A stretch of DNA of 35,529 bases from Lichenicoccus sp964235615 (GTDB lineage Bacteria; Pseudomonadota; Alphaproteobacteria; Acetobacterales; Acetobacteraceae), in assembly GCA_964235615.1 (NCBI GenBank), contig CAXSEE010000020.1, forward strand, positions 1 to 35,529. The letters are read 5' to 3'. Positions within the stretch are counted from its first letter, which is position 1. The number at the start of each line of letters is the position of its first letter. The notes below the pieces were generated by a model. It worked only from the letters and a program-made list of their open reading frames with translations, ran no database searches and was not told the origin of the DNA. The translations under genes and the position numbers were made by a program. Shown here one piece after another: positions 15,766 through 21,939 of the stretch.

Positions 15766-16050
15766 CATGATCCGCCAGCCGGAAAGCATGATCCGCCACC
15801 TGGAAAGCATGATCCGCCACCTGGAAAGCATGATCCGCCCCCTGGAAAGCATGATCCGCCCCCTGGAAAGCATGNNNNNNNNNNNNNNNNNNNNNNNNNN
15901 NNNNNNNNNNNNNNNNNNNNNNNNNNNNNNNNNNNNNNNNNNNNNNNNNNNNNNNNNNNNNNNNNNNNNNNNNNAAGCATGATCCGCCCCCTGGAAAGCA
16001 TGATCCGCCCCCTGGAAAGCATGATCCGCCCCCTGGAAAGCATGATCCGC
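15766..16050. repeat. 21-bp tandem repeat array between era and pyrH, interrupted by an assembly gap
   Basis: Five full 21-bp units lie left of the gap (15766-15870) and three full units plus a partial one right of it (15978-16050). Each begins catgatccgcc and ends ggaaag. The first unit differs most; units 2-3 share one variant (cacctg) and the rest are identical (cccctg). Because the unit is 21 nt, all frames stay open: on the plus strand ATG 15767 reads as a repeating heptapeptide MIRPLES (earlier MIRQPES, MIRHLES) to a TGA at 16052-16054 if the gap keeps frame. Array length in the genome is unknown. There are no spacers, so it is not CRISPR. The 60 nt from the array to pyrH hold nothing I recognise. 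Confidence 0.95.
15875..15974. other. Assembly gap of 100 N
   Basis: Exactly 100 undetermined bases, the conventional placeholder for a gap of unknown size. Both flanks are the same 21-bp tandem repeat, and the last 49 nt on the left (15826-15874) are identical to the first 49 on the right (15975-16023). The assembly therefore probably broke because the array is longer than the read or k-mer length. Confidence 0.97.
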
Positions 16051-16114
16051 TTGTGAGGCGGGGGTGCGGGGGATATGAGAGGCCCGGGCACAGCGGGAAG
16101 GGCCGAGACAGCGC

Positions 16115-16849
16115 ATGAGCGGACCTTCGGCTGGTAACGTCTACAAGCGCGTGCTGCTCAAGATCTCGGGCGAGGCGCTGATGGGCCGCGGCGAATACGG
16201 CCTGGACGCCGAGACCGTCAGCGCGATTGCCAACGACGTGCGGGACGTCGTCCGCGGCGGTGCGGAAGTCTGCCTGGTGGTCGGCGGCGGCAATATCTTC
16301 CGCGGCATCTCCGCCGCGGCCAAGGGCATGGACCGTGCCCAGGGCGATTATGCCGGGATGCTGGCCACGGTCATCAACGCGCTGGCGATGCAGAGCACGC
16401 TGGAGCGGATCGGCGTGCCGACCCGGGTGATGTCGGCGATCCAGATGTCGAGCATCGCCGAGCCCTACATACGCAGGCGCGCGATGCGGCACATGGAGAA
16501 GGGCCGGCTGGTGATCTTCGCCGCCGGCACCGGCAACCCGTTCTTCACCACCGATACCGCGGCGGCGTTGCGCGCGGCGGAGATGGAGTGCGACGCGCTG
16601 TTCAAGGGCACCCAGGTCGACGGCGTCTACTCCGCCGATCCACGCAAGGACCCAGCCGCGGTCCGCTACGAGGAGCTTTCCTACCTCGAAGTGCTGTCGC
16701 GCGACCTGAACGTGATGGACGCTTCGGCGATCAGCCTGGCACGCGAGAACAAGCTGCCCATCATCGTGTTCAACATCCACGCCGCCGGCGCATTTGCCCA
16801 GGTGATGCGGGGGCAGGGACCGTTCACCCGCATCATCGAGAACCAGTAG
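16115..16849 (+). CDS. pyrH: UMP kinase
   Basis: This 244-residue hexameric amino-acid-kinase-fold enzyme phosphorylates UMP to UDP. It shows YKRVLLKISGEALMG (phosphate loop), CLVVGGGNIFRGI, GDYAGMLATVINALAMQ, GTGNPFFTTDTAAALRA and TQVDGVYSADPRKDP, all family landmarks. It lies at the head of the pyrH-frr-uppS-cdsA-dxr series. In many relatives rpsB and tsf come first; here era and a 21-bp repeat array precede it. The ATG has a GGGAAGGG-like purine run about 15 nt upstream, further than usual. The frr gene begins 70 nt after the stop. Confidence 0.97.
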   Translation: MSGPSAGNVYKRVLLKISGEALMGRGEYGLDAETVSAIANDVRDVVRGGAEVCLVVGGGNIFRGISAAAKGMDRAQGDYAGMLATVINALAMQSTLERIGVPTRVMSAIQMSSIAEPYIRRRAMRHMEKGRLVIFAAGTGNPFFTTDTAAALRAAEMECDALFKGTQVDGVYSADPRKDPAAVRYEELSYLEVLSRDLNVMDASAISLARENKLPIIVFNIHAAGAFAQVMRGQGPFTRIIENQ

Positions 16850-16919
16850 ACCGGTCCCGACAAACCGATGGCCTGACCTTCAGGGCGCACCCTGTGGGCA
16901 GACATCCAGGAGAGCCGCC

Positions 16920-17486
16920 TTGGCCGCAGACTTGCCTATCCTGATCGAAGACCTGACCCGGCGCATGGACGGCGCGATCGAGACGCTGCGCCGCGACTTC
17001 GCCGGCCTGCGCTCCGGCCGCGCCAGCCCGGCCCTGCTCGAGCCGGTACGCGTCGAGGCCTATGGCGGCGTGATGCCGCTGACCCAGGTCGGCACCATCG
17101 CCGTGCCGGAAAGCCGGATGATCACCGTCCAGGTCTGGGACCGCTCGCTGATCGGTGCGGTCGAGCGCGCCATCCGCGACTCCGGGCTGGGGCTGAACCC
17201 CTCCGCCGACGGGCAGATCGTGCGCGTGCCGATCCCGCAGCTCACCGCCGAACGCCGCGTCGAGCTGGCGAAAGCCGCCGGACGCTATGCCGAGAATGCC
17301 AAGATCTCGGTGCGCGGCGTGCGCCGGGACGGCATGGACCAGATCAAGGGCTTCGAGAAGAAGAGCGAGATCAGCGAGGACGACGTCGTCGACTGGTCGG
17401 CCGAGGTTCAGAAGCTGACGGACGGCTACGTGAAGCGCATCGACGACAGCTTCACGGACAAGGAACGCGAAATCAAGCAGGTCTGA
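16920..17486 (+). CDS. frr: Ribosome recycling factor
   Basis: This 188-residue tRNA-shaped protein, with EF-G, splits post-termination ribosomes. The family N-terminus LTRRMDGAIETLRRDFAGLRSGRASPALLEPV is present in full (first helix of domain I), followed by YGGVMPLTQVGTIAVPESRM and NPSADGQIVRVPIPQLTAERR, with the C-terminal helix EVQKLTDGYVKRIDDSFTDKEREI. It starts with TTG, preceded by AGGAG 7 nt upstream; no ATG lies in a better place. Its stop is 4 nt before the uppS start. Confidence 0.97.
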   Translation: MAADLPILIEDLTRRMDGAIETLRRDFAGLRSGRASPALLEPVRVEAYGGVMPLTQVGTIAVPESRMITVQVWDRSLIGAVERAIRDSGLGLNPSADGQIVRVPIPQLTAERRVELAKAAGRYAENAKISVRGVRRDGMDQIKGFEKKSEISEDDVVDWSAEVQKLTDGYVKRIDDSFTDKEREIKQV

Positions 17487-17490
17487 CGCC

Positions 17491-18342
17491 TTGCCCAACA
17501 GCGAGCCAATCGGAATTCAACGTCTGGACAGCCTGCCAACCGATGAGATCGAGATCGCGGCCGGCATGCGGTTGCCGCCGGTTCAGGTTCCGGATGGGCA
17601 GGCGCCAGGCGTCCAGGTATTGGGCGTCCAGGGATTGCCGGTGGTGCCGCGCCATGTCGCCGTGATCATGGATGGCAACGGGCGCTGGGCGGCGGCGCGA
17701 CGGTTGCCGCGGCTGGCCGGCCATCGTGCCGGCTCCCAGGCGGTACGCCGCTGCATCCAGGCGGCGATCCAGAGCGGCGTCGGCTGGCTGACCCTCTATG
17801 CCTTCTCCTCGGAGAACTGGCGCCGTCCGGCCGAGGAGGTGACCGACCTGACCGGATTGCTGCGGCACTACCTCCGGCACGAGCTTGCGGAGCTGAACCG
17901 GGAGGGCGTGTGCCTGCGTGTGATCGGCGAGCGCGAACGCTTCGATGCCGACATGCGCACCGAGTTCGAGCGCGCCGAACGCCTGACCGCGGGCAACACC
18001 CGGCTTCGGCTGATGATCGCCTTGTCCTACGGCGGACGCTCCGACATCCTCGGGGCGGCACTCCGGCTGGCCGAGGCGGTGCGCGCCGGATCGGTCGATC
18101 CGAAGCTGCTGGACGAGGCCGGGTTCGCCCGTTTCCTCAGTACCGACGGCATCCCGGATCCCGACCTGATGATCCGCACCAGCGGCGAGTTCCGGATCTC
18201 GAACTTCCTGCTCTGGCAGGCGGCCTACGCCGAGCTGGTTTTCCTCGACGTGCTGTGGCCGGATTTCGGGCCGGCGCATTTCGCCGACGCCCTGGACCGC
18301 TATGCGCGGAGGGAGCGTCGGTTCGGTGCCCGCCCTGCGTAG
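17491..18342 (+). CDS. uppS: Undecaprenyl (polyprenyl) diphosphate synthase
   Basis: This 283-residue cis-prenyltransferase builds undecaprenyl diphosphate, the lipid carrier for peptidoglycan and O-antigen. VPRHVAVIMDGNGRWAAAR carries the catalytic Asp of the diphosphate-binding loop, followed by LYAFSSENWRRP and DLMIRTSGEFRISNFLLWQ. About 53 residues precede the core, more than the usual 10-20, and they include four degenerate pentapeptide units (17581-17640). TTG 17491 is 4 nt after frr; the ATG at 17566 is a possible alternative that would still keep the repeat. It supplies carrier lipid in the same cluster as dxr, which feeds isoprenoid precursors. Confidence 0.95.
   Translation: MPNSEPIGIQRLDSLPTDEIEIAAGMRLPPVQVPDGQAPGVQVLGVQGLPVVPRHVAVIMDGNGRWAAARRLPRLAGHRAGSQAVRRCIQAAIQSGVGWLTLYAFSSENWRRPAEEVTDLTGLLRHYLRHELAELNREGVCLRVIGERERFDADMRTEFERAERLTAGNTRLRLMIALSYGGRSDILGAALRLAEAVRAGSVDPKLLDEAGFARFLSTDGIPDPDLMIRTSGEFRISNFLLWQAAYAELVFLDVLWPDFGPAHFADALDRYARRERRFGARPA
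17581..17640. repeat. Four degenerate 15-bp units in the uppS N-terminus
   Basis: Units gttcaggttccggat, gggcaggcgccaggc, gtccaggtattgggc and gtccagggattgccg follow in register and encode VQVPD-GQAPG-VQVLG-VQGLP. They form a Val/Gln/Pro/Gly linker just before the catalytic core. The third and fourth units differ at only four positions, which suggests duplication and later drift. Confidence 0.65.
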
Positions 18343-18375
18343 CAGTCACCTGCCTTATGGGGGCCGACTGGTTTG

Positions 18376-19308
18376 ATGGCGGACAGGCTCCGGCAGGAAC
18401 AAGGCTCCTGGCGCGATCTGCGGGTCCGATTGATCTCGGCCGGCATATTGGCGCCGCTCAGCTTGGCCTGCCTGCTCAACGGCGGCTGGGTGTTCGTGGG
18501 CTTCGTGCTGCTGGCGATGATCGTGATCGGCCTGGAATGGGCCGCGATGACCCATGCCTCGTCGCGTTCGTGGCCGGGCGCGATGTTGCCGGCCTGGCCT
18601 GGCATTGCCCTGTTGGCGGGGATCGAGACCGACTTCCTGACCGGGTTGCGGGTCCTGCTGGCCGGTTTCCTGCTCGGTCCGCTGCGTGGAGCCGGCATCG
18701 TGCTGGTGGGCATGGGAGGCTTCGCGCTGATCTGGCTGCGTGGCATGACCGGAGCCGGGCCCGCCTCGCTGCTGTTCGTCGTGCTGGCGGTGTGGGCCAG
18801 CGACAGCCTGGCATATCTGGCCGGACGCGCCTTCGGAGGCCCCAAGCTGGCGCCGCGGATCTCGCCCGGCAAGACCTGGTCCGGCGCCGTCGGCGGCCTG
18901 TGCGGTGCGATGATCGCGGGAGCCGTCGTCGCTGCCCTGGCTCTCGAGAGCGGTAATCCGGGGCTGCTGGAACGTCTCCCGCGCGGCCTGCTGTTCGGCG
19001 GCCTGATCGGGATCGCCGCACAGGCGGGCGACCTGGCCGAGAGCGCGCTGAAGCGGCATTGCGGCGTGAAGGACTCCGGATGGCTGATCCCAGGGCATGG
19101 CGGCCTGCTGGACCGCCTGGACGGATTGCTGACGGCGGCGCCGGTGGCGGCATTGCTGTCGCTCGGATGCGGCTATGGCCAGGCCTTTTGGCAGTTCGAC
19201 CCATTCCATATACAGCGTGGTCACCCGCCGGGTGATATCGGGGTGCGGCGGATGCCGGCAGGTTGGCTGGAGGGGATCATCGCCTCCGCGGGAGACAGGA
19301 ACAAATGA
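18376..19308 (+). CDS. cdsA: Phosphatidate cytidylyltransferase
   Basis: This 310-residue inner-membrane enzyme makes CDP-diacylglycerol from phosphatidate and CTP, the precursor of PG and other phospholipids (compare pgpA at 1571). About seven to eight hydrophobic segments precede the CDS signature, SALKRHCGVKDSGWLIPGHG followed by GLLDRLD, which matches the PROSITE pattern with its Mg-binding aspartates. LAVWASDSLAYLAGRAFGG and ISPGKTWSG are also typical. The C-terminal 40 residues (from WQFDPFHIQ) are an unusual polar extension. ATG 18376 is preceded by an in-frame TTG. The stop overlaps the dxr start as ATGA. Confidence 0.95.
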   Translation: MADRLRQEQGSWRDLRVRLISAGILAPLSLACLLNGGWVFVGFVLLAMIVIGLEWAAMTHASSRSWPGAMLPAWPGIALLAGIETDFLTGLRVLLAGFLLGPLRGAGIVLVGMGGFALIWLRGMTGAGPASLLFVVLAVWASDSLAYLAGRAFGGPKLAPRISPGKTWSGAVGGLCGAMIAGAVVAALALESGNPGLLERLPRGLLFGGLIGIAAQAGDLAESALKRHCGVKDSGWLIPGHGGLLDRLDGLLTAAPVAALLSLGCGYGQAFWQFDPFHIQRGHPPGDIGVRRMPAGWLEGIIASAGDRNK

Positions 19309-20477
19309 AGAGCGTCTCCGTTCTGGGCAGCACCGGCAGTGTCGGCTGCAGCACTATCGACCTGCTGCAGCAGGCTCCCGGGCGTTTCCGGGTCGAGGTC
19401 CTGGTCGGCGGCCGCAACGTCGCCCGCCTGGCCGAGCAGGCGCGGGCGTTGCGCGCGTCGCACGCGGTGATCGCCGATCCGCAGGGACTGGAGCAATTGC
19501 GCGCGCTCCTCGCCGGAAGCGGCACCTCGGCCGCGGCCGGACACGACGCGGTCTGCGAGGCGGCGGCGCGTCCGGTGGACTGGACCATGTCGGCGATCAC
19601 GGGGGCTGTCGGGCTGGCGCCGACGCTTAGCGCGATCCGTGGCGGGGGTGCCGTGGCCCTGGCCAACAAGGAGGCCCTGGTCTGCGCCGGAGACGTGATG
19701 CTGCGCGCCGTGCGCGACGCGGGCGCCACCCTGCTGCCGGTGGATAGCGAGCATAACGCCATCTTCCAGGCGATGGCCGACCGTCAGTCCAGCCAGGTGG
19801 AGACCATCACCCTGACCGCTTCGGGAGGCCCGTTCCGGACGGCCAGCCTGGAGCAGATGGAGTTGGCCACGCCCGAGGCGGCGCTGCGCCATCCGGTCTG
19901 GTCGATGGGGGCCAAGATCACCATCGATTCCGCGAGCCTGTTCAACAAGGGGCTGGAGGTGATCGAGGCGGCGCGGCTGTTCGGACTGCCGGAGCATCGC
20001 ATCGACGTGCTGGTGCATCCGCAATCGGTGGTGCACGGCATGGTGCATTATTCCGACGGCAGCGTGCTGGCCCAGCTCGGTGCCGCCGACATGCGCATCC
20101 CGATCGCGCACGCCCTCGCGTGGCCCGAGCGGATGGCGACCAATGTCGCCCGCCTGGACCTGGCGTCGATCGGCCGGCTGGAGTTCGAGGCGCCCGATCC
20201 GGTCCGCTTTCCCGCCCTTCGCCTGGCCCGTGCGGCGTTGCGCATGGGGGGAGCGGCGCCGGCGATCCTGTCCGCCGCCAACGAGGTCGCGGTCGAGGCC
20301 TTCCTGGGGCTTCGCATCGGCTTTCTCGACATCGCGCGGCTGGTCGAGCGGGTGATCGACGAAATCGGCGAACAGACCGCCGACGAGCTCGATGCGGTAA
20401 TATACTGGGACCAGGAGGCGCGCAGGGTCGCCCTGCTGCATGCCTTGTCGCTGGCCTCCGGCAAGCGCGCCGCCTGA
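19305..20477 (+). CDS. dxr: 1-deoxy-D-xylulose 5-phosphate reductoisomerase
   Basis: This 390-residue NADPH-dependent enzyme converts DXP to MEP, the committed step of the non-mevalonate isoprenoid pathway. MKSVSVLGSTGSVGCSTIDL is the dinucleotide fold, ALANKEALVCAG the linker, LPVDSEHNAIFQ the metal site, and SGGPFR, MGAKITIDSASLFNKGLEVI and VHPQSVVHGMVHYSDGSVLA the substrate and flap regions. Length is normal. AGGA lies 5 nt before the ATG, which overlaps the cdsA stop. Its own stop TGA overlaps the first unit of a 16/17-bp tandem repeat that fills the spacer to rseP. Confidence 0.97.
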   Translation: MKSVSVLGSTGSVGCSTIDLLQQAPGRFRVEVLVGGRNVARLAEQARALRASHAVIADPQGLEQLRALLAGSGTSAAAGHDAVCEAAARPVDWTMSAITGAVGLAPTLSAIRGGGAVALANKEALVCAGDVMLRAVRDAGATLLPVDSEHNAIFQAMADRQSSQVETITLTASGGPFRTASLEQMELATPEAALRHPVWSMGAKITIDSASLFNKGLEVIEAARLFGLPEHRIDVLVHPQSVVHGMVHYSDGSVLAQLGAADMRIPIAHALAWPERMATNVARLDLASIGRLEFEAPDPVRFPALRLARAALRMGGAAPAILSAANEVAVEAFLGLRIGFLDIARLVERVIDEIGEQTADELDAVIYWDQEARRVALLHALSLASGKRAA

Positions 20478-20538
20478 TCGCCCCGACATTTGGATCGCCT
20501 CCCGACTTGGATCGCCCCCGACTTGGATCGCTCTTAGG
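20476..20538. repeat. 16/17-bp tandem repeat in the dxr-rseP spacer
   Basis: Units gatcgccccgacatttg (20476-20492), gatcgcctcccgacttg (20493-20509) and gatcgcccccgacttg (20510-20525) are followed by a truncated gatcgctcttagg. The first starts inside the dxr stop codon. The same sequence from 20501 on reappears to the right of the assembly gap. Nothing else is recognisable between dxr and rseP. Confidence 0.85.
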
Positions 20539-20710
20539 AACCACGACCCGATGCTNNNNNNNNNNNNNNNNNNNNNNNNNNNNNNNNNNNNNNNNNNNNN
20601 NNNNNNNNNNNNNNNNNNNNNNNNNNNNNNNNNNNNNNNNNNNNNNNNNNNNNNNCCCGACTTGGATCGCCCCCGACTTGGATCGCTCTTAGGAACCACG
20701 ACCCGATGCT
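20501..20710. repeat. Identical 55-nt flanks of the second assembly gap
   Basis: Bases 20501-20555 and 20656-20710 are identical over exactly 55 nt, from cccgacttgg to acccgatgct, including the first five bases of rseP. An exact overlap of this length, with the rseP start codon on both sides, is what two de Bruijn-graph contigs sharing one k-mer of 55 would show. The real genome may contain this stretch only once. Confidence 0.9.
20556..20655. other. Assembly gap of 100 N
   Basis: Exactly 100 undetermined bases between dxr and rseP. The flanks are an identical 55-nt sequence, so the gap may have true length zero or less, that is, overlapping contig ends. Confidence 0.97.
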
Positions 20711-21824
20711 GCTCCATTTGTTTCGCACCCCGCTCGCCTTCGCCCTGGTGCTGGGCGTGCTGGTGTTCATCCACGAGCTTGGCCATTACCTGGCGGCGCG
20801 CTGGCAGGGCGTGCATGTCGAGATCTTCTCGATCGGGTTCGGGCCGCCGCTGCTGCGCTGGCATGATCGCGTCGGCACCGAATGGCGGCTCTGCGCGCTG
20901 CCGCTCGGGGGCTATGTCAAGCCGCATGGCTTCGAGGGTCCGGAGGACGCGACACCGGAAGCCAGGGCCGCCTGGCAGGCCGGCCGCACCTTCCATGACA
21001 AGCCGGTAGGTGCACGCTCCATCGTCATCGTCGCCGGGCCGGTGTTCAACTTCCTGCTCGCGATCGTTCTGTTCACGGTCCTGTTCGCCGTGGTCGGTCG
21101 CCCCAGCGCCATGCCGGTCGCGACCATGCCGCCGGTGGTGGGCGAGCTGGTGGCGCATGGTCCCGCCGCCACCGCCGGGCTGCGTCCGGCCGATCGCATC
21201 GAGCAGGTCGACGGCACGCCGGTGGCCAGCATCGCCGAGGTGCAGAAGCGCATCGTGGCCGTGCCGGACCGGAAGATCACCCTGCAGGTCATGCGTGACG
21301 GCCATCTGCTCGACCTGCCGGTGACGGTAGGCCATTCGAGCGCCGCCGGGCATCAGGGCGTGATCGGCGTGATGTTCACGGTGCCTCCGGCCAAGCCGCT
21401 GTCGCTGCCGCGCGCGGTGGTCGCGGGCTTCACCGAGACCTGGAACGTGACGGTGCAGACGCTGGGCGGCATCTGGCAGATGATCATCGGCAAGCAGAGT
21501 GCCGACCAGCTCGGCGGTCCGTTGCGAATCGCCCAGCTCTCCGGCCAGGTGGCGCAGCTCGGCATCGCCAGCATGGTCAGCTTCATTGCCTTGCTGTCGA
21601 TCAATCTCGGGCTGATCAACCTGTTCCCGATCCCGATCCTGGATGGCGGCCGGCTGGTGTTCTACGCGCTCGAAGCCGTGCGCGGCCGTCCGGTGCCGCG
21701 CCAGCTCCAGGAATACGGGTTCAGGGCGGGTTTCGCGCTGATCGCCTGCCTGTTCCTGTTCGTCACATTCAACGACCTGTCCCATCTCGGCTTGTTTCAG
21801 TGGGTTGCAGGATTGGTGGACTGA
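20706..21824 (+). CDS. rseP: Site-2 intramembrane metalloprotease RseP
   Basis: This 372-residue inner-membrane zinc protease cleaves anti-sigma factors and remnant signal peptides. HELGH (residues 23-27) in the first membrane segment is the zinc site, and NLFPIPILDGGRLVFYALEA near the C-terminus supplies the third ligand (LDG motif). One PDZ domain lies between (PPVVGELVAHGPAATAGLRP to about residue 200); E. coli RseP has two. Spacing AGGA-(9-10 nt)-ATG is acceptable. The order dxr-rseP-bamA is conserved in proteobacteria and ties envelope stress signalling to outer membrane assembly. Confidence 0.95.
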   Translation: MLLHLFRTPLAFALVLGVLVFIHELGHYLAARWQGVHVEIFSIGFGPPLLRWHDRVGTEWRLCALPLGGYVKPHGFEGPEDATPEARAAWQAGRTFHDKPVGARSIVIVAGPVFNFLLAIVLFTVLFAVVGRPSAMPVATMPPVVGELVAHGPAATAGLRPADRIEQVDGTPVASIAEVQKRIVAVPDRKITLQVMRDGHLLDLPVTVGHSSAAGHQGVIGVMFTVPPAKPLSLPRAVVAGFTETWNVTVQTLGGIWQMIIGKQSADQLGGPLRIAQLSGQVAQLGIASMVSFIALLSINLGLINLFPIPILDGGRLVFYALEAVRGRPVPRQLQEYGFRAGFALIACLFLFVTFNDLSHLGLFQWVAGLVD

Positions 21825-21939
21825 CGCCGGACGCTTGCGCAGGCATGCTCAATTCGGCTAGTTCGCCCGGGCAGTGCGCCTACAGGCTTCAGGTACCTTT
21901 ATCCGAAGGTCTTGTATTTCGAAGGCCTGGGATGTGCAG

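Noticed and set aside
15766..16050. Array considered as CRISPR
   Set aside because: Units are contiguous 21-bp direct repeats without unique spacers, and no cas gene is near.
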